Of a stretch of 64,000 nucleotides of DNA, positions 22,466-34,700 are shown in pieces. This DNA comes from Sporobolomyces roseus. Taxonomy: Eukaryota > Basidiomycota > Microbotryomycetes > Sporidiobolales > Sporidiobolaceae. The translations under genes and the position numbers were made by a program. Location of the stretch: the NCBI GenBank assembly GCA_016617785.1, contig JADILM010000001.1, positions 2,356,001-2,420,000 on the forward strand, given 5' to 3'. The notes below the pieces were generated by a model. The model had not been told where the DNA came from. It ran no database searches and saw nothing but the letters and a program-made list of their open reading frames with translations. The stretch's first letter is position 1. The number at the start of each line of letters is the position of its first letter.

Positions 22466-25303
22466 CTATCGACGAGCTGACGACGACGACGACAGCCGCT
22501 GCCTCCAAGAACGAGCGAGGTCTCTTCCCAATCTCCCGCTCTCCTCGCCTTCCTCCACGATACTCGAGCGTTGAGATGACGGCAGCGAGTGAGGAGGCGA
22601 AGGAGACTGTCGATGAACCGAAACGCGTGATCTCGTCCTGCTTCGATTCGAGGGTATGGGACTCGGTTCAATGGCAGAATCGTTTCTTCCCCTTGTGCTC
22701 ACTGAGGAGACGGTGATCGCAGGCGGTTCGAGAGGCGGGAATTCCGGTAACTCAGGGATCTTGAGCTCGTGAGCTGGCGGTAAAGCAGACGGAGTTTGAC
22801 CTGGAGTGAATCCTGAACGTTTCGCTTCCTTGCGTTCTCGTTGTTTTCGCTTGCGAATCTTTTGCAGCGCTTTGCTATGCATTGAGTCAGGTCCCTTCGT
22901 TCGTCAGTATCGAACAGCTGGAAATGATCACAGGAAAAGAAGGAAGGAAGCGCACACCAAATCGCTGACGGGTTTGATCGTCAAAGCGAGTGAAAGAACT
23001 GTTGCGAAAGTCGCCGACTTCTCCTGAGGAGGGCGCAGCATTCGAGGTACATCAGCCTTCGTGACACTGTAGGACTCGTGAAGACAGGGACGCACCGTCT
23101 CAGCTAGCAGAGACGACTCAGGTTGCGACGCTAATTGGTACCCTTCCCAAAGCAGAGCTTGCCTGTTGGACTCGAACGAGATGAGTTCCATGAGAGGATC
23201 GGAGCGACGAGAACATACCACAGTACGAAGAGTAAACCGGAAAAGAGAGCAGGTAGGAGGAAGCGCGTCCAGAAACTGCCGTGTCGATTGAAATCAAAAA
23301 TCTTCCTTAGTCTGCGACGCAATCAAAGTCAGCTTCGAGATCCTCACAAGAGGGAGACAGAGAGCGTCAACTCACTGCCGCGGTAGCCATTGAGTATGGT
23401 AGCTGTTATTGAAGACTTCGCTCAGCGTTCAAATTCGAGAGAGCGAAAGTACGAGCTTCACTCACTTGAAAACGAAAGCGAGGACGATCAACGGTCCGAG
23501 AGCGAGGAAAATAATGCATGCATGCTTGAGTAGCTCGGTACCTTCGGGATCGGGGCAGTTCGTTTGAGCGAGAGTAAAGGACGAAAGCGTTTGATGAACG
23601 AGAACTGCCAACGGTCAAGGGAGATTTCAGCTCAAGACGGGTGATGATCGGTTGAATGTACTAACGGAATGTAAAGAGCCAGGCAAGCCAAAGAATGAAA
23701 ACTGTGACAGGGTAACTTCTCCTCCTTGACCATTTTCCGTGGTCTACCCTTCGAACGATCTTAGCCAACTGTTCTGGAGTGTAGACGGTGTCGACTGAAT
23801 TTCGGTTTTGTCGAGCTTGCGTCGAATCTTTCTGTCTCGTTCTCGAGTCGCTCCGGTGTGCTGTTGAAGCAGGCCTCCTTCTCTGTCGCAGGTTCTGTCC
23901 AACCTCTTCTTCGGAGTCGAGCGTACTTGCGCGATGAAGTGAGCCGATATCGTCGTCCGACTTCTTGTGGTGCAGGAGATCGTCATCGTGTCGGAGAGCG
24001 AGACCTAGGAGCGAAGCAGGAGTTTGTCGAGCAGGAGTTGATTCGACTCGATTCTCTCGATTTCGAGGTCGCATCTGCGAAAGGTGACATCAGCAGCATA
24101 TGAGATACTCGTATTTGACTCTTAAGCTTACCGGTGAACCTATTCGAGGTCTGCCTCTTTCGATAATCGGGATAGTCGAATGATCAGCTCGCATCGGTTG
24201 CGGGAGCGGCGAGTAGCCTGAGGTTGTCGTGTCTTCGTCGACAAGGGGTCTCAACTCTGCCGGTAGAGCTGTACGACGCGAGGGATCCGGAAAAGAGGAG
24301 GGAGTGGGAAGTGAACGGAGAAGATTGGAAGGTCGTTGAGGGCGACGACTGTTCGCAATAGTCTGCACTCCCTCGGAACGAGGCGAATCACGTCTAGAGG
24401 AACATTGTCAGGTAGAGCTCGCCTGTGAGATCCTTAGACGAATAGTGCTCACTTGAAATCGGTCCGATAGGCGAAAAGTCGTACTCCCGTCTTTTGATGA
24501 TTCCCTCCATCTATCGAAGGGTTCTCTTCAGCCTCGTCCAAACGCCTCGTCCAGCATCCGCCGACAACAAGAGTGGAAGACTCACATCCATAGTGGGTAG
24601 CAGTCAGCGATGCGGCGCTCAGAGGAACAGCCCATCCGAATGAGCAGAACAGCGCATAGTAAGAATGGAAGCGACTGATTCCTCCTCCCCAGCGGCCTTC
24701 CCACACGACGACCAGAAGATACGCGAGAGCTTGAAGAGAAGTTGTGAGCTGAAGAAGTATGAGATGAGCTGCCTTGAGTACAATCTCGGTGGAAAAGAGT
24801 GAACGGAAAAGCTTGCAAAGATGAATGGAGTTTCTGCTCCGTCGACCACGATGACCAGAGTAGCGAAAAAGACTGCGACCGTCAATCCAACTCGAGTTCC
24901 GACTGATGCTAGAGTGTCGGAACAAATTCCGCAACAAACTCCTCTGTCGAAATTGTCAGTACACTCTGCACTCTCTAAACTTTAGCTAGTCTCAACTCAC
25001 TCTTTTGTAACACACCATATCTGCACGGAAACCCGATGAAAGTCAGCGAAAATGCAAAAATCGAGGAGAAGAACGTGATCTATCACTCACTAGAGCGCTT
25101 GTTTCCGTTGCTTGAGCGTCACATTGCTGCGCGAAGAACTCGAGACCCATCCTCTGGGCAAAGAGTGGAAGGTTGAAGCAGATTGAAACGAATCAGAGAG
25201 AGTAAGAGAAGAGAGAAGCAAGAGCGGATACTTCGAAATTCCTGACCGAAGCAGCAGTCGAACGTGCTACTCGCATGACCGCGGAAAGTCCGAAGTCCGT
25301 CAT
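22466..25303 (-). CDS. Polytopic membrane protein of unknown function
   Basis: Not recognised. Spliced exons from ATG 25301-25303 read MTDFGLSAVMRVARSTAASV, then a Cys-rich stretch EGVCCGICSDTLASVG. Membrane segments follow: VGLTVAVFFATLVIVV, HLILLQLTTSLQALAYLLVV and YYALFCSFGWAVPLSAASLT. A long, Arg/Ser-rich loop of about 200 residues comes next, then further segments VTVFILWLAWLFTF, ACIIFLALGPLIVLAFVF and FWTRFLLPALFSGLLFVLW, and a basic, Ser/Pro-rich tail (KIRKRKQRERKEAKR) ending at 22466. Six or more helices split by a large hydrophilic loop and a cytosolic-type basic tail resemble a receptor-like layout, but no diagnostic motif is seen. The junction before the tail, near 22880-22970, could not be phased, so the last exon might belong to a separate model. 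Confidence 0.6.
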
Positions 25304-26065
25304 GTAAGGAGGACTGAGCGGAAGAAGAAGGCTGAAGGAGAAGGAGGAGAGAGGCCAGAGGGGTTTCCTTCCCACTTTAACCTCAATCGAACTCGGGATG
25401 CTACTTGAATGTCGTAGACTCAAGCGAAGAAGTACCAGAAGCGTAAGGAAGGTAGTCAAGCGGAACCCAAGCGAGTAGAAGAGGAGGAGAAGCAATTCGA
25501 GATCAAAGTGATGAATGCCTCAAATTTGTTCGCGGCTGCTCTCTGATGGAAGAAGATGGTAGTGGGAGGGGAAGAGAGAAAGGAAGGAACGAAGGAGAAC
25601 AAAGTCAGCATATCAAGCGGTGAAAATTCGAGTTGGAGACTTGGAACGCAACTCAAACTCGCCTCTCTTTCTCTTCCTCTCCTCTCTCTCTTCCCTTTCA
25701 ACTGCTTTTCTCAATTCATTTCGCTTTCCCAATCTATCCAATTTTTACTCCTACTCCTCTACCTTTACAAGTCGTACCATACAAAATCAGGTTCGCTTCT
25801 CTCGATCAAAAGTAAGTCTTCCTTCAACAATCTCCTCTTTCTCCTTCTTCCCTGCTTTGTGACCTCACTGGCGCACTACATCTCTTTCTGAGGCGTACGA
25901 AGAGGTATCGACAGTAGAAGGGAAACAGTACAAGCATTCTGCGCTGACTGACTCATCGGTTTTCATTCGACAGCTCTTTCTTCTCTCTATCTCTATCGCT
26001 TTTCATCCCGAATTGGCCGTCAACCGATCTAGCTCGCTACTAGGCTAGCTTCAAATACCAGCACG
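25304..26065. other. Divergent promoter region with polypyrimidine tracts
   Basis: About 760 bp between two divergent genes. The plus strand from about 25660 to 26000 is strongly CT-rich, as is common in fungal promoters and 5' leaders. Several overlapping open frames here are low-complexity artefacts of that composition. Confidence 0.45.
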
Positions 26066-28535
26066 ATGGACCGTCAAGCCTCTACTTCGACTCCAGGCGA
26101 CACTTCGTTCAACTCTTCTTCGGGAAACGGTTCAATCGTCCTTCACAGCCTTTCCGACACCACTTCCGGCAGCGGTATCGACAGCTCATTCGAAGCACTC
26201 CAGATCGACCGAACCGATGATTCAGTCAACGATTCTTCGATTGAGATTCTCGTTCACTCGTCGCCCGCGAGGACTGGATTTCTCGCTACTTCAACCACTG
26301 CTCCCCTCCGCACTCCTCACTCAAGGAAACCGAGTCTCGTCGTCATCGATGAGAAGAAGGAACTCGGGATCCTCAATCCTGCCGCTCAAGCATTCGCTCC
26401 TGTACCTCCGATGAACTGTACGTTCGAAACTTTCGAAGAGATCGCGTTGTACGGAAAGGACGCCCTCGGAGACCTTACCGATCTCGCAAAGGCTGCACTG
26501 GCTCGTCTTGGTCTCAAGTCCATTCCAGCTCTTCACGGTCCTTTGAACCTTCCGTACGCTCGTTGTGCTTCGTAAGTCAGATTGCTATTCGACTTTTCGT
26601 TTCGACACGAGTAAACTGACTCTGGCTGAGCGAATAGTGGTATCGACGCTTTCGTTCCGACTAGCGATCCTGAGGGAGAACCTTGGGTGAGCTTCTTGCC
26701 TGACTCTTACTCTGCGAAAAACTGCTCAACCTTGAGATGTCGTTTCGCAGGGAGAAGACGAAGACGAGAATGGAGTACCGATTCGTCAACAACGCAACTT
26801 GCCGATTCCTCTTCCCGGTAACGCTCGCTACACTCAAGCTGGTCGTCTCGCCATGCGCTACTCTTCAGCTCCAGCTATGCTCGAATCCGGAGGAAAACGA
26901 TTCAATCGCTTCCCACCTTTCCAACGTTCCCCTGGTCAAGTTCTTCCCAATCGCCAAAGGAAACAGAACTCTCCCGCTCCCGCTGCACCACCTCCACCTT
27001 CTCGTCCTTCTCCTCCCTCCGAACAAGGTCCTTCGGCTACTCTCCTCGCAGTTCAAGATTCAAAGGCTCAGAATCAACGCAACACTGCCGCTCACAAGCC
27101 CCAGCGAGGTCAGAAGTCCCAACAAATCGTTGAGAATCAACAGGCTCCGAGGCAAGAACAACAACAACAACAATCTCAGCTTGAAACCGAGATTCAGAAA
27201 CAAGCAGCTCAATTCGAAGTAGATGCTCAAGCCTTTGCACAAGCTCAAGCTCAAGCGATTCAAGCTTACTACTACACTCAAGCACAATTAGCTCAAGCTT
27301 TCGGTGGTCAAGCCTCTCAAGCTGAATTCTTCGCTTCTCAAGCTGCGGCGGGCGCTACTGCCGCCGCTCAACGTGCCGGTCTCGCCGCAACCGCCGCTCT
27401 CAGCGCCACTACTCCTCGTTCTTCCTTCTCCGGATTCTCTCAAGCTCAATCTCAGACTCCCAACCTCTGTTCTCCTCCTTCTTTCCCCTCAGTCCCGAAC
27501 TTCGCCTCTCCTCCTCTCGTTCCGCAACCACTTCCCTCCCTCTCGTTGCAACACCAACAGCAGCAGCAGCAACAACAACAGCAGAACTATATCGACTACG
27601 CGAATCAAGTCGATTCACTCACTCTCCTCAAACTCGCTGGACAACGTCAACTTGGCTTGAGCCCCTTCCCAATCCCCCTCGTCAACCTCCCTCAGCAGCA
27701 AAGTGGTAGTTCCTCGATGCCGTCCTCTTCTCGCTATTCGACTTTCGCTACGAACGCCGAGAATCAGAGTTCATTCCCAAGCACGAGTCAGCTATTCGAA
27801 CAGGAGGAAAGGATGATCGATCAGGACTACAATCGTCAAGCAGTTCCATTCACGACAGTCGGAAACAGCAATGCCTCAGGAGGAGGAACTGGTTACGACT
27901 TCCTTCGTCGTGCAAGTTCGCACGATCGTCGAGGAGAGCACTCTCGTCGCGATTCATCTGCCACCGTTCGTCTCGATCGAGAGGAGGAACGTCCTACTAC
28001 TCTAGCGAAACCCCCTCAAGTAGTCAGGAGGCGTCGTTCAGCCGCTCCCGCTATGCCTTATCCCGGTCACTCGCTTCGCAAAGGATCGACTTCTTCCGTC
28101 ATCGCAGTCAACTCGAATCTTCCTCGTTCCGCTGGAATCCCTCAAGTTCGTATCTTCACCGATCCTCCTGCTCCTTCCGCTTCCTCTTCAACTCGTCGCG
28201 AATCGACTTCGAACGCTCGCTGCCTCGAAGATCTAGTCAATTCTCAACAACAACTCTCCGACAACTTGAACAAGACGATTCGCCCTTCCGCTGCTGAATC
28301 TTCGAACAACTGGAGGCGCCCTTCCCTTTCTCTCGATGAGACTCAGCTCAAAGCCGTTACTGCTAGAGGTCCAGCTTCTCCTGTCGCCCCCGTTGAACCT
28401 TCGCAGGTCGAAGTTCCCGTCGTCAGAGCTCCCACTGCTCGTGGTCGTGGAGGAGGAGGAGGACGTAGAAAAGGTCGAGGAGGATCCAAAACTCGCGGTC
28501 AACCTGCTCCTGCCTCGAATCAAACCGCTTCTTGA
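26066..28535 (+). CDS. Gln/Ala-rich low-complexity protein with a basic Gly-rich tail
   Basis: Three exons: 26066-26571, 26638-26686 and 26751-28535, phases consistent, 779 residues. The N-terminal 150 residues are Ser/Thr-rich and acidic. A more ordered block follows (MNCTFETFEEIALYGKDALG, then LAKAALARLGLKSIPAL). The centre is low complexity: a Pro-rich run, Gln-rich blocks, a QAFAQAQAQAIQAYYYTQAQ region and a pure Gln tract near 27552-27584. The C-terminus is Ser/Arg-rich and ends in ARGRGGGGGRRKGRGG, an RGG-like nucleic-acid-binding tail. No catalytic domain is seen. Composition suggests an RNA-associated or condensate-forming regulator, which is inference only. Confidence 0.75.
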
Positions 28536-28868
28536 TTTCTCTTTGTCCAAATCATTTTCGCTTGTTTCTCTTGCTCGTTTCTCTTTCATGTTCATCCGAT
28601 TCTTCTTCATCTTGTTCCTCTCACGCACCTCTCATGTCTTGACGCTCCTCACAGTTCTTGCTCGCATTTCTTTATCTCTGTTTCCTCGAATCGTTTTGCA
28701 AAACCCCCTCGCTTGCTTCCTCGTCTATCACTCTCTGTATCACGCCTCTCGCGATCGCAAATAAGTCTCTTGCTCGCAGTGAACGAAAGAATGAAGGAAA
28801 GATACGAATTGCGAGAGTACAACGACAAAGATTCCTATTTTCCTTAAGAAAGCTAGATTTGTACAGCT

Positions 28869-31455
28869 TTACTCTTGCTGTTCCCTCTTCGCCAAAGTCA
28901 CCCTCAAAGGCATCCTGTTTCCTAAAGTTTCCTCTCCGATAAGTAGAGGTCTCATGACGATTGCTGATCGACGCTCAATCTCGAAAGGTGGATCTCGTAA
29001 CGCGAATTCAAAGTCGTCGATGAGAGTTGCGAGGATTCTGTCATTGGCGAGGGGCAGTCAGAAACAGGCGTTACGATGAGCAGTGAAGAGAGGAACTCAC
29101 GCTTTGAGTTCGAGTAGAGCAAACTTGTAGCCAATGCAACTTCTCGGTCTGAGTGGACAGCGAAAAGAGTCAGTCTCTGCGTATCTCGAAAGAGGGAGAA
29201 GAGAGTGCAACTCACCCAGCGAGGAAAGTCAACATTGAACCCCAAACTCCGACTTTGCCTTGAATCTTGTCACCCTCGGCTCCGATCCATCGTTCCGGTC
29301 TGAACTCGCTCGCATCAGCTCCGAATACTTCTTTCGAATGGTTGACAGCGGTGATAGGGATGAAAATCGTTTGACCGGCTTTGACAGAGATGTGGGAGAT
29401 GGTAGCGTTGGGATCGGTGGCGGATTGGATTGGTTTCGAGAGAGGAATGAGATCGTCTTGAGCGGCGTGACGAATCGTTGCCGAAACGGGAGACTCGAGA
29501 CGCAGAATCTCTCGCTATTCGAAGGTAATGAACACTGATCAGCATTCGGACGAGTACTGTCGATCAGGAAGGAGACGCACTGTGACTGCGTCGAGGTAAG
29601 GAAGAGCGTTCAAATCATCGCTCTCAATCTCGTCGTTACCGTCATCCTTCGCCTTCTGCCTAGCTTCTCTAATCTCTGCACGAAGCTTGTCTTGCATCTC
29701 GGGATAACGAGATAGCGTCCAAAGCGTCCAGGTGAGCGAAGTCGAAGTCGTTTCGTGACCAGCAAGGAGGAAAGTCTATGAGAGAGGCAAGAGATGAGTA
29801 CTCGCCTAGAATGAATACAGCAGGAAAGGAGAGCTTACAGTAAGCTGCCCTCGAAGTTCTTCGGCAGTCATCTTCGCTTTTGCATCGGTCGAAGCGGATT
29901 TGACTGTTGATCAAAACTTCATCAGCTCGAGGGGACAACGTGCGTTATAGTGGGAGAAAAACAGGGCTCACGAAGTAGAGCGATCAAATCCTTACTTCCC
30001 CTGACACTCTCAAGTCCATCTTTCTCGACTTCACCTTGTTTACTCTCAATGATCGTCCTACTCTCATTCTCCAACGTCGCAAATCCAGCCCTAACACGTT
30101 GAATCCGTTCATTCGGAATCCATTTGGCAATGTTGAGGATCGGTAAAGCTCGAATGAAGAATCCGATAATACGCTGGATGAGAAAGGCAGAGGGTTTGGG
30201 TTTCTTCGAGACGGCGGATGGCGAGAACATGCCGCTGAATGCGTTGGCAAGCTTGTTCTCTGATCGATTCAACGAGTCGAAGTGATAACCGAAACCAGCT
30301 GGAGAGGTCGAGGCCGAATCAGCAGATTGCGAGTTGACAAGTGAGTGACGAGAAACGACTCACCGACACCGATGATGTCTAGAGTCAACCTCGAGAGCCA
30401 AGGCATGATATCGATCGTGATCTCTTCCTCAGGCTTCTTTTTGCGATACTCGTCGAAAACTTCTGGACTGGCGAAAGCTTTTTCGTCGTCTGCTCCAGTT
30501 TTGACAAGATTCGTCCAAATATCGCGAAGCTAGATCAAAGCTCAGGTCAGCGAAGTCCCAGGCGAGCTACAATCAGTCAGGAAGAGAGCCTACCTTGTAA
30601 GCGTGTTCGAAAAAGACTGGACCTAGTGCACGAATGTGAGATGGAGAGAAAGCTGGTTGCATAATTCGACGCTGTCTTCGGTGATCGTCGCCTGCCATCA
30701 TCAACAAGACTTGGAGATATCAGAACAGAACAAGAATCTCCCTCCAAACAAGCATGGGAAACTCACCCTCTGCGAACAAAACTCCTCGTCCCAGAATCAT
30801 CGCCAAGTCCCCTCGGACCTCGTCTGGCTTCGGGTACTCGTAGCAGTTACTGAGGAGGACATGGTTGAGAGCGGTCGAGTCGAAGAGTACCAATCGTTGA
30901 TTCTGAAGAGAAAAAGATCAGTTTTCGTCGGTTTCGAGGTGACAAGGCTGTTTGCGTCTCCACCCCACCCGCCTCGCTCTTCCTCGACTACCTCTCCGAC
31001 CAATAGCCCCATATCTTTACACCGTGCACTCGTCCCCATCGTCCGATGCCGAACTTTGGAGCTTGCGAAGCGAGATGTGAGATTGATGAACTCACTCCCA
31101 AGAATCCATGATACCTAACAGCACCTCCAAACTCTTCCTGCCACCTAATGTGACTCCTCCCCGGTTCATCGGCAAAGATAGCTTGCATGTTACCCCATAG
31201 CATCGATTCTCTTTTGGGACCGGGAACCTCCTTGATCGAAACGAAACGAGGGTGAATGAAGATCCCGTAGGCTAAGCATAGAGCTGTTGAGGGGATTGCG
31301 AGGAGGATTGCGAGGCTGGATAAGTCGCCGATTGAGAGGTAGAGAGTGAGTGGGACATTCAACTTGTGGGGGGAACAAGGGAGAGGGAGGACTCACAGGA
31401 TGGTGTAGAATGGATGATTGAGTGGATATAGAGCTATAATAGTTAGCTGATCCAT
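28869..31455 (-). CDS. Cytochrome P450 monooxygenase
   Basis: The ATG at 31453-31455 starts a short first exon (MDQLTIIALYPLNHPFYTIL) that splices with matching phase to LAILLAIPSTALCLAYGIFI, making an N-terminal ER membrane anchor. The conserved P450 elements follow over about ten exons: EVPGPKRESMLWGN (proline-rich hinge), the C-helix RRQRRIMQPAFSPSHIRAL, the I-helix oxygen-binding motif LLAGHETTSTSLTWTLW, the K-helix EILRLESP (ExxR), NHSKEVFGADASEFRPERW, and the haem-binding loop FLAGPRSCIGYKFA with the Cys ligand. The C-terminus runs through ERRSAIVMRPLLIG to the stop at 28869-28871. All key residues are intact. The substrate is unknown and I assign no CYP family. Confidence 0.93.
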
Positions 31456-31753
31456 CTTGTGGAAGCGAGAAAGTGAGAGGTAAAAAAGTGATTACGACGA
31501 ATCGCAGAGAGCGTGAAATCGAGAAACTTCGCAACCGAGAACTTGACCGAAGACCCGAAAGCCCGCACGTCTCAAAGGTCAGCGTACGGACACGCAAGCA
31601 CTTGGGCAGCGTCGTAAGCGAAGATAAAGTAAATTGACAGTTCGCAAGAATCGAGGTCAAGGTATTTTCGAAGAATTAGCAGTACATTGTAAGGAAAGGT
31701 ATGAACAGCGATAAAAACGAAGAAAGGTATGGTACTGAAGAGGAGAGGGTAAA

Positions 31754-34700
31754 TTAGGGTCGCCAAACGGGTATAGCTGGACGTCGTTTAGGTGGTAAGG
31801 CGTTCGAATTTGGAGGTGAAAGAAGCGGCGAGAGGGGTGTCTGTCCACCGAATGACCGACGTAGAGGAGTCGAAGCGTTCGAAGTCGAACTGAGAGAGTG
31901 ACGCATCGAAATGGAGGCAGAGAGAGAGGATGAATTTCCGCTTTGATCTCCTCCGCTTGATACTGATGAGCAGAGGAAGCTGGTTAAGGACGAGGAGGAT
32001 TGGGAAGCTGCGAGTTGATCCCGATGTGCGACGCTGCTGATCCATTGAGGTTCGGTACCGAAAGTGCGTTTGATTGGAGTCGTTGGAGAGATATTGACGG
32101 TTTCAGCAGCTGCGAAATGAGTGATGATGAACCTAGACAGAGCGAGTAGAGAGTCAATGTAGGCTCATCGGAAGGAGTAAGAGAATCTTGAAACGCACTG
32201 TAGGAGATTGAGCCAACCACCTCCGACTCTAACCATCACTTGTTTAGATCTCAAGATTCTACAGAAGTAAACTTTCTCCCCAATCTTGTACATTCCACTC
32301 TCGTCACTCCAGGATCCATCCGCCATTTCGATAGGAACGTTGATGTCGAGCGCATTAATGATCGTTCCGACTTCTCGATCCAGTTTGTTTGAAAGGTTCG
32401 CTCGGTATGGGCGTTTGGTTCGAGGTGGAGAGGAACGATAGCCGATGCGAGAGATGTTCTCGGGTGAGATGGAAGGCCGATGATGAGACGATGAGGTGTG
32501 ACTACTCCTTCGACTCGAGACGGAACTTGCGAGGCTGTCTCTTCGAGAAGAAGTTGTCGAGCTTTGAGAAGTCAGTCTTCGCATCGACGAGCTGACTGCG
32601 GCCTGCTCGCTTGTGGAAGAGCTTCGAGAGTCGCCTCGTCGAGGGGTGCTCATGGGCGTACGTCGAGGAATGCTTGACGTCTTGGCTTTCGAATTCGAGG
32701 CGAAGGAGAAAGGACGAGCGGTGGTCGGGGTAATCGGAGGGAGGGGTGAAGGTTCGCGACGAGGCGTAACTACTGGAAGACCGCTTCGAACACGTCGTCG
32801 AGGAGTTGCGAGAGGATCGTCTGTAGATTTAGTGGGAGTTGAGAGGAAAGACGAAGTGCGAGAGACCGATCGACGTAAAGAAGGGGTACGAGAGGAAGGA
32901 GTCGTGGTTGAGCGGGATGATGGTCGAGAGTGTGCGAAAGGTAGAGAAGCGGATGACGAAGAGGAGGAGGATCGGGATTGAGAACGAGACGGAGTAGCTT
33001 GTTTTTTCGAAGGAGTTCTGGTAGGAAGCCTTGATTGTGTCGTCCGACTCGAAGATCTTGAACTTGTCGAGCTGGCTGCAGAAGTAGCTCGAGGGCAAAC
33101 ATCTTCAACCATCGCGACCATTTCTGCCCAACTCGCCTCGATCCTTCCTATAGCTTGTTCGACCCTTCGATCGTCTATGAGAGGGATAGCTTCGAGTCGG
33201 ACAGCTGTAACGCTATCACTAGCGAGGACAATCGCTTCCGATAGCGGTAAAGGAGGTGAGCCGTTGGTCGTTGGCGAAGGAGAGGGGAAGTTGGGGTCGA
33301 CAGCATCGATAGAGTCGAGAAGATCACTCAAAGCATCGTCAGCATTCTCGACTTTCCTAGAGAAAGCTGCGAGAGCCGTGACACGCCGAGCCTCCTCCTC
33401 CTTTGATCGAACGAGAGCTTGAATTGGCGACAGATCCATCCAGACTAGCGAATCATCGCCATTGGACTCCAGGTTGTCCATTGTCTGTCTAAGTTGGTGA
33501 ACAGATTGTGATAGCTCGGACGACTCCTCTCGATTCGGAAGTCGAAGAAGCGAATCTCCATCTAGCCAATCGCGAGTTTGCACAAGTTCAGCCTTGGCGC
33601 GCAGATCAGAGAGAGCTGCAGGCTCGTCGATTGGCGCGGGAGGGGCGAAAGGATCGGGAGGGGCAATGCTACCGAAGACATCGAATTCGTCTTCGACCGG
33701 ACTGCGAGGTAATCGAACGGATGAAGCTGTAGAGGGTTCGCTGGGCACTGATGATGTCGAGAGTGTCGATGGAGTGAGTGCGAAGGGAGGCTCGGATGAG
33801 CGAAGCAGGGGCGAGCCGGTCAACTCTTCCTCGAGTGGGAGAGCAACGCTTTGAGCGAGATGATGAAGTAGGGCAGACTGGCGTTCGGCCTCCTCCTCCT
33901 CCCTTCGCATCAATTCTTGATGCTCCAGCTCCTTGTGATGTTGCTCGAGTAGCTGCTCCACCTCATTCCGACTTTCTCGATACGAGCGAAGACGTCTTTC
34001 GAGATCATCGATTGATGCTGCTGTTTTGCTCCGAGCTGCTTGAACGAGACCAAGCTGTCCACGAGGCGAAGATAGATCCGAATCGGACAGGTGAAGGGAA
34101 GCGAGGATAAGTTCGAGAGAAGCCAAGTCGTCCGTGAGTGCAGCGAGGAAATCTTCGTTCGAAAGAAAGCGGTTTCGTATAGCTTGAAACGTCGAATCGG
34201 TCGTATACGATAGGTCTGGAGGCATGTTGAAGTTGGATTGTGAATCGAGGGAAGTACTGAGGTTGATTCGCTCGACTTGGAGGAGATCCGTTTCCGTGTC
34301 GAGTTCTTCTGACAGCTCCTCCGCTTCGAGTCGTAACGTTTCGAGTCCGTTCGAGAGGCTCGCAAGATTCGCGGTGAGGCGATCTCGTCCTTTCCTCCAG
34401 TTGTCGAGCGTCTCCTCCCGCGTTTGTCTGATCAATCTGAGGTCCTCCCTGAGCTGAGTGAAGCGCTGCGCGATGGTCGCATGCGTATCGTTAAGCAGCT
34501 CGACACGTGAGCTACGGTTTGACTGGAGGTGCTTTGGCAAAGAGACGTTGTGGATCGATAAAGTGAGGGAAGTAAGGGACGTTGAGATATTGTCGAGAGA
34601 AGGCGAAAGCGAGTCAAGTAATGTCGAGACAGCTTGTAGCGATTTTTCGGGGCGACCGAGAGTGTCTACATGTTGTCCGAAATGGGTCAGCGGTGTTACT

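Noticed and set aside
32613..32981. Plus-strand open frame of 122 charged codons
   Set aside because: Antisense shadow of the Ser/Arg-rich region of the GAR-domain gene.
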